Made by a program: the position numbers and the translations under genes. Shown here piece after piece: positions 7,498 through 16,145 of a stretch of 64,000 bases of DNA. The DNA is taken from contig NZ_FNOX01000007.1 in assembly GCF_900107155.1 (NCBI RefSeq), forward strand, positions 118,483-182,482, read 5' to 3'. A model generated the notes under the pieces. It was given only the letters and a program-made list of their open reading frames with translations, did no database searches and was not told the DNA's origin. The first letter of the stretch is position 1. The number at the start of each line of letters is the position of its first letter. This DNA is from Pseudomonas salomonii (GTDB lineage Bacteria; Pseudomonadota; Gammaproteobacteria; Pseudomonadales; Pseudomonadaceae).

Positions 7498-9393
7498 ATG
7501 ATTGCCCCCATCCGTTTTCTCGCCTGGTTGCTGCTGCCAGCCTTGATGTCGTGCAGCTTCAACCTGCTGGCCGCGACTGCCGAGGGCGCCCCACAAGCCC
7601 TGCATCTGTTGGACTACATTGGTGCTGACTACCCCCCGACGGTGGAGGCGGGCAAGGTTATCGATGAATCGGAATACCGCGAACAAATAGAGTTTCTCGG
7701 CGTGTTGCAGGGCCTGGTGGCCGAGTTGCCGCAAAGGCCGGAGCGCGCCGAGTTGGTCAAAGGCGTCGACGAATTGTTAGCGGCTGTATCCGCTCACCAG
7801 GACGGCGTACTCGTCGCCCGCCAAGCCCGCCAGTTGGGCGCCAAGTTGGCGGTGGCCTATGAAGTCAGCCAGGCGCCGGCTATCACGCCAGACCCTGCGC
7901 GGGGTGCGCCGCTGTACGCCCAGCACTGCTCGGTGTGCCACGGTACCGCCGGTGCGGGTGATGGCCCGGCGTCCACGGGCATGACGCCGCCGCCAGCGAA
8001 CCTGCGCGATGCGGTACGTCTGGACCGCCTGAGTCTCTACGCGATTTACAACACGTTGGGCCTGGGTGTTGAAGGCACCGACATGCCGTCCTTCGCCGAT
8101 CAGTTGGACGATCGTCAGCGCTGGGACCTGGCCACCTATATCGCCAGCTTCACCGCTGACCCCGCTGCGGCAAAATCCGAACAGCCGTTCAATCTCGCCG
8201 ACCTGGCGCGCCAGACGCCCAATGAGGTATTGGCCGCAAATGGCCCGGCCGCTGCCGCGACGTTCCGCGCCCAGCGTGCGCAGCCGCCGCAGGTCAAGCG
8301 TGGCCCGGCGCAGTTGCTCGACTACACCGCAACCACCTTGGACAAGAGCCTCGCGGCGTTCCGTAACGGCGATCGCGAACAGGCCTATGACCTTTCAGTC
8401 GCAGCGTACCTGGAAGGCTTCGAGCTGGTAGAAAGCTCCCTGGATAACGTCGACGCCAACGTGCGTAAAGACACCGAGAAAGCCTTGATGGCCTACCGGC
8501 AGTCGTTGCAGGACGGCCTGCCGGTCGAGCAGGTGCAACAGCGCCTGGACGTGGCCAAGGGCAAACTCACCGAATCCGCCGGATTGTTGGGCAGTGATGG
8601 CCTGAGCTGGTCGCTGAGCTACATCTCCGGTTTGCTGATCCTGCTGCGCGAAGGCCTGGAGGCGATCCTGGTACTGGCGGCGATCCTGGCGTTCCTGCGT
8701 AATACCGGCCAGCAATCGGCGGTGCGCAGTGTCAACGTCGGCTGGGGCTTGGCGCTGCTGGCCGGCTTGGCGACCTGGGCACTGGCGGCGTATGTGATCG
8801 ACGTGAGCGGCGCCCAGCGCGAATTGCTCGAAGGCTGCACGGCGCTGTTCGCCAGTGTGATGGTGCTGTGGCTGGGCGTGTGGATGCATGACCGACGCCA
8901 CGCGGCGGCCTGGCAGGATTACATCAAGAGCAGCCTGGTCGGCGGCGGTGGCCGTTTCGGTTTTGCGATGCTGGCGTTTTTCTCGGTATACCGCGAGCTG
9001 TTCGAAGTGATCCTGTTCTACGAAGCCCTGTGGCTGCAGGCGGGTCCTGCCGGGCACAACGCGGTATTGGCCGGCGGCGCCACGGCGTTGGTGCTGCTGG
9101 TTGGTTTGGCGTGGGTGATCCTGCGCGGTTCGGCGAAACTGCCGCTGGCGTTGTTCTTCGGTATCAATGCGGCGCTGCTGTGCGCGTTGTCGGTGGTGTT
9201 CGCCGGGCATGGCGTCAAGGCATTGCAGGAAGCGGGCATCTTCGGCACACGGCCGGTGGCGTTCTTTGACTTCGACTGGCTGGGCATTCATGCCGACGCG
9301 TACTCATTGAGTGCGCAGGCTGTGGCGATCCTGGCGATTGTGGTGCTGTACGGCCGCAGCCGCCTGGCCGAGAAACGCCGAGTGGTTGCATAA
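7498..9393 (+). CDS. cytochrome c / FTR1-family iron permease fusion
   Basis: A 631-residue membrane protein that joins two modules. After a signal peptide (ending near LLAAT) the periplasmic half carries a c-type heme site CSVCH at residues 144-148 with a downstream Met-containing loop (TDMPSF). The C-terminal half has about seven membrane helices and two FTR1 iron-binding motifs, REGLE at 384-388 and RELFE at 499-503. FTR1 permeases move ferric iron coupled to oxidation of ferrous iron; the fused cytochrome probably takes the electron in place of a multicopper oxidase. The next gene starts 2 bases after its stop. No Fur box was recognised in the 268-base divergent region upstream. Confidence 0.88.
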   Translation: MIAPIRFLAWLLLPALMSCSFNLLAATAEGAPQALHLLDYIGADYPPTVEAGKVIDESEYREQIEFLGVLQGLVAELPQRPERAELVKGVDELLAAVSAHQDGVLVARQARQLGAKLAVAYEVSQAPAITPDPARGAPLYAQHCSVCHGTAGAGDGPASTGMTPPPANLRDAVRLDRLSLYAIYNTLGLGVEGTDMPSFADQLDDRQRWDLATYIASFTADPAAAKSEQPFNLADLARQTPNEVLAANGPAAAATFRAQRAQPPQVKRGPAQLLDYTATTLDKSLAAFRNGDREQAYDLSVAAYLEGFELVESSLDNVDANVRKDTEKALMAYRQSLQDGLPVEQVQQRLDVAKGKLTESAGLLGSDGLSWSLSYISGLLILLREGLEAILVLAAILAFLRNTGQQSAVRSVNVGWGLALLAGLATWALAAYVIDVSGAQRELLEGCTALFASVMVLWLGVWMHDRRHAAAWQDYIKSSLVGGGGRFGFAMLAFFSVYRELFEVILFYEALWLQAGPAGHNAVLAGGATALVLLVGLAWVILRGSAKLPLALFFGINAALLCALSVVFAGHGVKALQEAGIFGTRPVAFFDFDWLGIHADAYSLSAQAVAILAIVVLYGRSRLAEKRRVVA

Positions 9394-9395
9394 GC

Positions 9396-9851
9396 ATGCG
9401 CGTGTGGATCGATGCAGACGCCTGCCCACGGGCGGCCAAGGACCAAGTGGTGAAGTTCGCCCTCAAGCGCCAGTTCGACGTGGTGCTGGTGGCGGGCCAG
9501 AGCCAGATCAAGCCGGGCTTTGCCTGTGTGAAGCTGATCGTGGTGCCCAGCGGCCCGGACGCGGCGGATGACTATCTGGTGGAGCACGCCGTGCCCGGTG
9601 AGTTGGTGATCTGCAGCGACGTGCCGTTGGCCGACCGTCTGGTGAAGAAGGGCGTCACGGCCCTCGACCCACGCGGCAAGGAGTTCAGCCCGTCGAACAT
9701 GAGTGAGCGACTGGCGGTGCGCAACCTGTTCACCGACCTGCGTGAGCAGGGCCAGATGGGCGGCGGCCCGCCGCCCCATGGCGAAAAGGACAAGCAGGCG
9801 TTTGCCAATGCGCTGGACCGTATCCTCACGCGTCTGATGAAGGTGGATTAA
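9396..9851 (+). CDS. yaiI: YaiI/YqxD family protein (UPF0178)
   Basis: A 151-residue cytosolic protein opening with MRVWIDADACP, the family signature of UPF0178/DUF188, with acidic residues typical of a PIN-like nuclease fold. A second conserved block reads ICSDVPLADRLVKKG, and a third GPPPHGEKDKQAFANALDR. Activity has not been shown for the family as far as I recall; the acidic cluster D6/D8 and the second-block D suggest a metal-dependent phosphodiesterase. The start is 2 bases after the iron permease stop, so translation is likely coupled. It overlaps the convergent elbB gene by 4 bases. Confidence 0.85.
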   Translation: MRVWIDADACPRAAKDQVVKFALKRQFDVVLVAGQSQIKPGFACVKLIVVPSGPDAADDYLVEHAVPGELVICSDVPLADRLVKKGVTALDPRGKEFSPSNMSERLAVRNLFTDLREQGQMGGGPPPHGEKDKQAFANALDRILTRLMKVD

Positions 9852-10513
9852 TCATTCTCGTGGGTCAGTTCCAGCACCCGATCCACCAGCTTGTTGATGC
9901 CTGACGCGACCTCGCTGATGCGCTTGCCGAGCATGTAGGCCGGTGTGCTCACCAGCTTGCGCGCCTGGTCCTCGACGATATCCTCGACTGCGCACTCCTG
10001 ATGAGTGGCGCCCATCTTGTCCAGGGCGGCCGCCGTGTCGGGGCAGTTGCCGATGGTGCACGTCACGCCGGGGCCGTAGATCTTTGCCGCCAGGGCCGGC
10101 GAGATGCAGATCAACCCAACAGGCTTGCCGGCTTCGGCAAAGGCTTCAGCCAGTGCCAGCACATGCGGGTTGACGCTGCACCCGGCGCCTTCCACGGCAA
10201 AGTTCGAGAGATTCTTCGCTGCGCCAAACCCGCCAGGCACGATCAGTGCGTCGAACTCGTCGGCGCTGGCTTCACGAATATCCTTCACTTCACCTCGAGC
10301 GATGCGCGCCGACTCCACCAGCACATTGCGCGACTCGGGCATCTCTTCACCGGTGAGGTGGTTGATGACGTGCAACTGCGCAATATCTGGCGCAAAACAT
10401 TGAACCTGAGCGCCGCGCTGATCCAGGCGCAGCAGCGTGATCACGCTTTCGTGGATCTCTGCGCCGTCGTACACGCCGCAGCCGGAAAGGATCACTGCAA
10501 TCTTTTTGCTCAT
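9848..10513 (-). CDS. elbB: ElbB, glyoxalase/class-I glutamine amidotransferase-like
   Basis: A 221-residue cytosolic protein with the ElbB opening AVILSGCGVYDGAEIHE and the DJ-1/PfpI-like core: VPGGFGAAKNLSNFA, then the nucleophile-elbow region LICISPALAAK holding the candidate catalytic Cys. ElbB (also called YhbL or sigma cross-reacting protein 27A) has glyoxalase-like activity and was linked to early isoprenoid synthesis in E. coli. Two ATGs lie in frame, at 10519 and 10513; the AGGAGAG just upstream suits the second (spacing 7-9), so MSKKIAV is preferred. It is divergent from the sterol desaturase-like gene. Confidence 0.9.
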   Translation of the reverse strand: MSKKIAVILSGCGVYDGAEIHESVITLLRLDQRGAQVQCFAPDIAQLHVINHLTGEEMPESRNVLVESARIARGEVKDIREASADEFDALIVPGGFGAAKNLSNFAVEGAGCSVNPHVLALAEAFAEAGKPVGLICISPALAAKIYGPGVTCTIGNCPDTAAALDKMGATHQECAVEDIVEDQARKLVSTPAYMLGKRISEVASGINKLVDRVLELTHEND

Positions 10514-10628
10514 GGGCATCTCTCCTCTTTTGTGGCGTTAAATGTCTACTAATTTGTCACCTGTTGCCAATGGGATCTCCTGCCGCTACACCTAATCTTG
10601 ATGTAATAAAAAAACATCGGACTAGCCC

Positions 10629-11864
10629 ATGGACTTCGTGCCTTACGCGGTACCGTTTTTCATTGCCCTGATTGTGGTCGAGCTGCTGGCCGATCGCTGG
10701 CGCGGTGAACGCAATTATCGGGTCGCGGACGCTATCAACAGCCTCAGCACCGGTGTGCTGTCCACCACCACCGGGTTGTTGACCAAAGGCGTGGGCCTGC
10801 TGACCTACGCGTTTGCCCTCAAGCACCTGGCGCTGATCGAACTGTCGGCCCACAGCGTGTGGACATGGGTGTTCGCCTTTGTGTTCTACGACTTCTGCTA
10901 CTACTGGCTGCACCGCTGCGGCCATGAGCGCAACATCCTGTGGGCCGCGCACTCGGTGCATCACCAGAGCGAGGACTACAACCTCACCACCGCCCTGCGC
11001 CAGACCAGCACCGGCTTCCTGCTGAGCTGGGTCTTCTACCTGCCCCTGGCCGTGCTGGGTGTGCCGCTGGTGGTGTTTATCAGTGTGGCCTCGCTTAATC
11101 TTCTGTATCAATTCTGGGTGCATACCCGCCATGTGCCCAAACTTGGCTGGTTCGAGTGGTTCTTTGTCACGCCGTCCAACCATCGGGCCCACCATGCGCA
11201 GAACGCTCTCTACATGGATCGCAACTACGGCGGGGTGTTCATTATTTGGGACCGCCTGTTCGGCAGCTTCCAGGAAGAAGACGAAAATGAACCGGTGATC
11301 TTTGGCGTGACCACGCCGCTGGCCAGTTGGAACCCGCTATGGGCCAACCTGCAGTTTTATGCACAGTTGTGGAGTGACGCGCGGCGCACTGAGAGCGGGT
11401 GGGACAAGCTGCGCATCTGGTTCATGCGCACCGGCTGGCGCCCGGCGGACGTGAAAGCCAAGTGCCCCATGGCCAAGCCCGACTTGAGCCAGTTCCGTAA
11501 ATTCGAGGTGCCGCTGGATGCGCGCCAGCAGGTCTACATTGCGCTGCAATTTGCGGCGTATGTAGGGTTCGGCAGTTATTTGATGAATTTCGGCGAAGGG
11601 CTGCCCACGGCGGCGCTGGTGTTGGGCTGGAGTGCCATGGCGCTGGGGCTGTTCAGCTTGGGCGTGGCCCTGGAGAACCGCCCGTGGGCGCTGAAAGCCG
11701 AGCTGGTGCGCCTGGGGCTGAATGTGCCGCTGGTGTGGCTGGCGCCGCTGGTCGGCTTGTGGCCGGCCAGCAGCCTGGGCTGGTTGGGCCTGCTCAGTTA
11801 CAGCTTGCTCAGTGCGATCGGCCTCTACTGTTGCAGAAGCCGGCTTACTCGACTGGCGTCTTAG
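10629..11864 (+). CDS. sterol desaturase/fatty-acid hydroxylase family protein
   Basis: A 411-residue membrane protein with the three histidine clusters of the fatty-acid hydroxylase superfamily: HRCGH (about residues 97-101), HSVHH (about 111-115) and HRAHH (about 191-195), which bind a di-iron centre. Hydrophobic helices surround them, and an additional C-terminal part (about 300-411) has three more hydrophobic segments not seen in the short family members. The reaction is oxygen-dependent hydroxylation or desaturation of a lipid; the substrate is unknown, and bacteria of this group make few sterols, so hopanoid, fatty-acid or ornithine-lipid modification is possible. The last 20 bases overlap the convergent dedA gene. 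Confidence 0.85.
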   Translation: MDFVPYAVPFFIALIVVELLADRWRGERNYRVADAINSLSTGVLSTTTGLLTKGVGLLTYAFALKHLALIELSAHSVWTWVFAFVFYDFCYYWLHRCGHERNILWAAHSVHHQSEDYNLTTALRQTSTGFLLSWVFYLPLAVLGVPLVVFISVASLNLLYQFWVHTRHVPKLGWFEWFFVTPSNHRAHHAQNALYMDRNYGGVFIIWDRLFGSFQEEDENEPVIFGVTTPLASWNPLWANLQFYAQLWSDARRTESGWDKLRIWFMRTGWRPADVKAKCPMAKPDLSQFRKFEVPLDARQQVYIALQFAAYVGFGSYLMNFGEGLPTAALVLGWSAMALGLFSLGVALENRPWALKAELVRLGLNVPLVWLAPLVGLWPASSLGWLGLLSYSLLSAIGLYCCRSRLTRLAS

Positions 11865-12480
11865 GCGGTTGCTCCGTGGCCTGCTCGGCAGCCAGTCGGG
11901 CCTTGGCCTCGGCACAGGCTTCGCGGGCGATACGCGCATTCTTGAAGCGCCGGCGCAGCCACAGGCCAAAGCCCAACAGCAGCAATGCCCCCAGCACCCA
12001 CAGCTCGTATTTCTTGACGCTGCCGAGCATGCCTTCCAGCACTGCGCCGAAGTGGTAGGCCGCAGCGCCCAGGGCCGCGGCCCAGACGGCGGCGCCGATG
12101 CCGTTGAGGATCAAGTAGCGAGCCGGCGGGTAGCCCGACAGGCCAATCGCCACCGGCATCACGGTGCGCAATCCATACACGAAGCGGAAGCTCAGCACCC
12201 AGATATCCGGGTGCTTGCGGATGTGCTCCAGGGCCTTGTCGCCCATCAATTGCCAGCGCGGCTTGCGCGCCAGCAGCTTGCGCCCGTGTTTGCGCCCCAG
12301 GAAATACCACAGCTGGTCGCCGGCGTAGCTGCCAAAAAAGGCAACCACCACCACCAGGTTGATATCCATATAGCCACGGAACGCCAGGAAGCCTGCGAGA
12401 ACCAAAATGGTTTCGCCTTCAAAGAAGGTGCCCAGGAAGAGCGCAAAGTAGCCGAAGTCATGCAGAAATTGTTGAAGCAT
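11845..12480 (-). CDS. DedA family inner-membrane protein
   Basis: A 211-residue protein with the DedA/SNARE-associated layout: an opening helix, the motif FFEGETILVLAGFLA, re-entrant half-helices, the run GDQLWYFLGRKHG, and RFVYGLRTVMPVAIG, followed by two helices and a basic/acidic tail. DedA proteins move undecaprenyl phosphate or related lipids across the inner membrane and affect drug and pH resistance. The ATG at 12480 is chosen because MLQQFLHDFGY fits family N-termini; the frame is open for 45 codons upstream without a convincing signal. There is no strong Shine-Dalgarno, so the start is less certain than the call. Confidence 0.87.
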   Translation of the reverse strand: MLQQFLHDFGYFALFLGTFFEGETILVLAGFLAFRGYMDINLVVVVAFFGSYAGDQLWYFLGRKHGRKLLARKPRWQLMGDKALEHIRKHPDIWVLSFRFVYGLRTVMPVAIGLSGYPPARYLILNGIGAAVWAAALGAAAYHFGAVLEGMLGSVKKYELWVLGALLLLGFGLWLRRRFKNARIAREACAEAKARLAAEQATEQPPKTPVE

Positions 12481-12688
12481 GGTCTGGGGTGCTGGCGAAA
12501 TGAACGCGCAGCCTACGCCTTCGTGAACATTCATGAAAGTATCGAGATGTGTCACGAAGTGAACAATTCCTACATAAACGACGAATGCGACTACAGGTCG
12601 CATCGATAAGCACAACTGTCATTCCTTCGTCATAATGGCCGCTTATAACTGCAACGCTCGCCCGTAAACGCGGGCTCAGGAGTCTGTC

Positions 12689-13702
12689 GTGAGCTTTACC
12701 CCTGCCAATCGCCTGTTCCCCGCCACCCGTCTGCGACGCAATCGCCGTGATGATTTTTCGCGCCGCCTTGTACGTGAAAACGTACTGACGACGAATGATC
12801 TGATCCTGCCGGTGTTTGTGCTGGACGGCGAAAATCGTCGGGAAGCCGTGGCATCGATGCCGGGTGTGGAGCGCTTGACCATTGATTTGCTGCTGGAAGA
12901 GGCGGCTGGCTGGGTTGAACTGGGGATTCCGGCGCTGGCACTGTTCCCGGTGACACCGGCTGAGCTCAAGTCCCTCGACGCCGCCGAAGCCTGGAACCCG
13001 GATGGCATCGCCCAGCGCGCCACCCGTGCCTTGCGTGAGCGGTTCCCGGAACTGGGTGTGATCACCGACGTGGCGCTGGACCCGTTCACCACCCACGGCC
13101 AGGATGGCATTCTCGACGAAGACGGTTATGTTCAGAACGACATCACTGTCGATGCGCTGGTCAAGCAGGCCTTGTCCCATGCGGCGGCAGGCGCCCAGGT
13201 GGTGGCGCCGTCGGACATGATGGACGGCCGCATCCAGGCGATTCGCGAAGCCCTGGAACTGGCCGGCCACGTCAATGTGCGCATCATGGCCTACTCGGCC
13301 AAGTACGCCAGCGCCTATTACGGCCCGTTCCGCGATGCGGTGGGTTCGGCGTTGAACCTGGGCAAGGCCAACAAGGCTTCGTACCAGATGGACCCGGCCA
13401 ACAGCCATGAAGCGCTGCACGAAGTGGCGGCCGACCTGGCCGAAGGCGCCGACATGGTGATGGTCAAGCCCGGGATGCCGTACCTGGACATCCTTTATCG
13501 GGTCAAAGAGGAATTCAAGGTGCCGACCTTTGTCTATCAGGTCAGCGGTGAATACGCCATGCACATGGCCGCGATCCAGAATGGTTGGTTGAGTGAAGGG
13601 GTGATCCTCGAATCCCTGACTGCCTTTAAACGTGCGGGCGCTGATGGCATTCTGACCTACTTCGCCGCCCGTGCCGCCCAATTGCTTAGAGAGCAACAAT
13701 AG
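12689..13702 (+). CDS. hemB: HemB, delta-aminolevulinic acid dehydratase (porphobilinogen synthase)
   Basis: A 337-residue enzyme that condenses two 5-aminolevulinate molecules into porphobilinogen in heme synthesis. The two active-site lysines are K205 (in YSAKYASAYYGP) and K260 (in VMVKPGMP). The metal site reads DPFTTHGQDG, the Asp-type variant used with magnesium, rather than the Cys-rich zinc type. Length and these positions equal those I recall for the P. aeruginosa enzyme. The start is GTG, supported by AGGAG at 12678-12682, 6 bases upstream; a small hairpin (GCCCG/CGGGC) lies just before it. ppk follows 18 bases after the stop. Confidence 0.97.
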   Translation: MSFTPANRLFPATRLRRNRRDDFSRRLVRENVLTTNDLILPVFVLDGENRREAVASMPGVERLTIDLLLEEAAGWVELGIPALALFPVTPAELKSLDAAEAWNPDGIAQRATRALRERFPELGVITDVALDPFTTHGQDGILDEDGYVQNDITVDALVKQALSHAAAGAQVVAPSDMMDGRIQAIREALELAGHVNVRIMAYSAKYASAYYGPFRDAVGSALNLGKANKASYQMDPANSHEALHEVAADLAEGADMVMVKPGMPYLDILYRVKEEFKVPTFVYQVSGEYAMHMAAIQNGWLSEGVILESLTAFKRAGADGILTYFAARAAQLLREQQ

Positions 13703-13720
13703 CCCTCACAGGAACACTCG

Positions 13721-15943
13721 ATGAATACCGAAGGACTCTCCGAAGTGGCTGTAAAAGACGCTCACCCGGTGGTTGAACAAATCGCCGAAACCCCACCGGA
13801 GCTGGAACCGGCTGCGCCTGCCGTGGTGGCTGAGGCGCCCGCGCCGGCCCCGGTGGCGGCGGTGACCAACCTGGATGACAGCAGCCTGTACATCCATCGT
13901 GAGCTGTCACAACTGCAATTCAACATCCGCGTGCTGGAGCAGGCGCTGGATGAGTCCTACCCGCTGCTGGAGCGGCTGAAATTCCTGCTGATCTTCTCCA
14001 GCAACCTGGACGAGTTCTTCGAGATCCGCGTGGCCGGCCTCAAAAAACAAATCACCTTTGCCCGCGAACAGGCCGGTGCCGACGGCCTGCAGCCGCATCA
14101 GGCCCTGGCGCGCATCAGCGAGCTGGTGCACGGCCATGTGGACCGCCAGTACGCGATCCTCAACGACATCCTGCTGCCGGAACTGGAAAAACATCAGGTC
14201 CGCTTCATCCGTCGTCGTCACTGGACCACCAAGATCAAGACCTGGGTGCGCCGCTACTTCCGTGACGAGATTTCACCGATCATCACCCCGATCGGCCTCG
14301 ACCCGACGCACCCGTTCCCGTTACTGGTCAACAAGAGCCTCAACTTTATCGTCGAGCTGGAAGGCATCGACGCTTTCGGTCGCGATTCTGGCCTGGCGAT
14401 CATCCCGGCGCCGCGTCTGTTGCCACGGATCATCAAGGTACCGGAAGAAGTAGGGGGCGCTGGCGATAACTATGTATTCCTGTCTTCGATGATCCACGCG
14501 CACGCCGATGACCTGTTCCAGGGCATGAAGGTCAAGGGCTGCTACCAGTTCCGCCTGACCCGTAACGCTGACCTGGCGCTGGACTCCGAAGACGTCGAAG
14601 ACTTGGCCCGTGCCCTGCGCGGCGAGCTGTTCTCGCGCCGTTACGGCGACGCGGTACGCCTGGAAGTGGCCGACACCTGTCCCAAACACCTGTCGGACTA
14701 CCTGCTCAAGCAGTTCAACCTGGCCGAGTCCGAGTTGTACCAGGTCAATGGCCCGGTGAACCTGACCCGTCTGTTCAGCATCACCGGCCTGGACAGCCAC
14801 CCGGAGCTGCAATACACGCCGTTCACACCGCAGATTCCGAAACTGCTGCAAAATAGCGAGAACATTTTCAGTGTGGTGAGCAAGCAGGACATCCTGCTGT
14901 TGCACCCGTTTGAGTCCTTCACGCCAGTGGTCGACCTGCTGCGCCAGGCCGCCAAAGACCCGCATGTTCTGGCGGTGCGCCAGACTCTGTACCGCTCCGG
15001 CGCCAACTCGGAAATCGTCGATGCGCTGGTAGACGCCGCGCGAAACGGCAAGGAAGTCACGGCGGTAATCGAGTTGCGTGCGCGGTTTGACGAAGAGTCC
15101 AACCTGCAACTGGCCAGCCGCCTGCAAGCGGCCGGTGCGGTGGTGATCTACGGCGTGGTTGGCTTCAAGACCCACGCCAAAATGATGCTGATTCTGCGCC
15201 GCGAGGCCGGCGAGATTGTGCGTTACGCCCACTTGGGCACCGGCAACTACCACGCCGGCAACGCCAAGCTCTACACCGACTACAGCTTGCTCACCTCTGA
15301 CGACGCCTTGTGTGAGGACGTCGGCAAGTTGTTCAGCCAGTTGATCGGCATGGGCAAGACCTTGCGCATGAAGAAGCTGCTGCACGCGCCGTTCACGCTC
15401 AAGAAGGGCATGCTCGACATGATTGCCCGCGAAACCCAGTTCGCCCTCGACGGCAAGCCGGCGCACATCATTGCCAAGTTCAACTCGCTGACCGATCCGA
15501 AGATCATCCGCGCGCTGTACAAGGCCAGCCAGTCCGGTGTGCGCATCGACCTGGTGGTGCGTGGCATGTGCTGCCTGCGCCCGGGCATTGTGGGTGTGTC
15601 GCATAACATCCATGTGCGCTCGATCATCGGCCGCTTCCTGGAGCACACGCGGGTGTTCTACTTCCTCAACGGCGGCGAAGAGCAGATGTTCCTCTCCAGT
15701 GCCGACTGGATGGAGCGCAACCTCGACAAGCGTGTGGAGACCTGCTTCCCGGTGGAAGGCAAGAAGCTGATCATGCGGGTCAAGAAGGAGCTCGAAAGCT
15801 ACCTCACCGACAACACCCATAGCTGGAGCCTGCAATCGGACGGGCGCTACGTGCGCAACACGCCGACCGGCAACCAGAACCCGCGCAGTGCGCAGGCGAC
15901 GCTGCTGGAGAAGCTGGGTAGCCCGATTCTTGCGGTGAACTAA
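13721..15943 (+). CDS. ppk: Ppk1, polyphosphate kinase
   Basis: A 740-residue enzyme that polymerises the terminal phosphate of ATP into inorganic polyphosphate and can run in reverse. The family opening is YIHRELSQLQFN after an Ala/Pro-rich N-terminal extension of about 45 residues. The phosphorylated histidine is H485 in FKTHAKMML and the second catalytic histidine is H642 in LEHTRV, each 50 residues beyond the E. coli positions, which matches the extension. The gene lies 18 bases after hemB and converges on ppx. In pseudomonads the two are commonly neighbours but oppositely directed, allowing synthesis and breakdown to be controlled apart. Confidence 0.97.
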   Translation: MNTEGLSEVAVKDAHPVVEQIAETPPELEPAAPAVVAEAPAPAPVAAVTNLDDSSLYIHRELSQLQFNIRVLEQALDESYPLLERLKFLLIFSSNLDEFFEIRVAGLKKQITFAREQAGADGLQPHQALARISELVHGHVDRQYAILNDILLPELEKHQVRFIRRRHWTTKIKTWVRRYFRDEISPIITPIGLDPTHPFPLLVNKSLNFIVELEGIDAFGRDSGLAIIPAPRLLPRIIKVPEEVGGAGDNYVFLSSMIHAHADDLFQGMKVKGCYQFRLTRNADLALDSEDVEDLARALRGELFSRRYGDAVRLEVADTCPKHLSDYLLKQFNLAESELYQVNGPVNLTRLFSITGLDSHPELQYTPFTPQIPKLLQNSENIFSVVSKQDILLLHPFESFTPVVDLLRQAAKDPHVLAVRQTLYRSGANSEIVDALVDAARNGKEVTAVIELRARFDEESNLQLASRLQAAGAVVIYGVVGFKTHAKMMLILRREAGEIVRYAHLGTGNYHAGNAKLYTDYSLLTSDDALCEDVGKLFSQLIGMGKTLRMKKLLHAPFTLKKGMLDMIARETQFALDGKPAHIIAKFNSLTDPKIIRALYKASQSGVRIDLVVRGMCCLRPGIVGVSHNIHVRSIIGRFLEHTRVFYFLNGGEEQMFLSSADWMERNLDKRVETCFPVEGKKLIMRVKKELESYLTDNTHSWSLQSDGRYVRNTPTGNQNPRSAQATLLEKLGSPILAVN

Positions 15944-15974
15944 AAACCGACAGGGTCTGAAATGTGGAGTGGCT

Positions 15975-16110
15975 TTGTGGCGAGCGGGCTTGCCCCGCGT
16001 TGGGCTGCGAAGCAGCCCCAATAAAAACGCCGCATTCTGTCTGACAGAATGCGGCGTTTGGTTTTAGGGCCGCTTCGCAGCCCAACGCGGGGCAAGCCCG
16101 CTCGCCACAA
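15975..16110. repeat. 38-base perfect inverted repeat (REP-type) enclosing a terminator
   Basis: Two exactly complementary 38-base arms, 15975-16012 and 16073-16110, surround a second hairpin. The arms contain the CGAGCGGGCTTGCC core of Pseudomonas REP elements extended by GCGTTGGGCTGCGAAG. They sit between the convergent ppk and ppx stops. The long perfect pairing implies a recent copy or gene conversion of the element. Confidence 0.85.
16025..16059. terminator. bidirectional rho-independent terminator between ppk and ppx
   Basis: Arms AAACGCCGCATTCTGT (16025-16040) and ACAGAATGCGGCGTTT (16044-16059) are exactly complementary around a CTG loop, with A-rich sequence on the left and TTGGTTTT on the right. 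It can end transcripts from both convergent genes. Confidence 0.85.
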
Positions 16111-16145
16111 CAAGCCCGCTCCCACAGGTGTTTTTGCAGTGTCCT

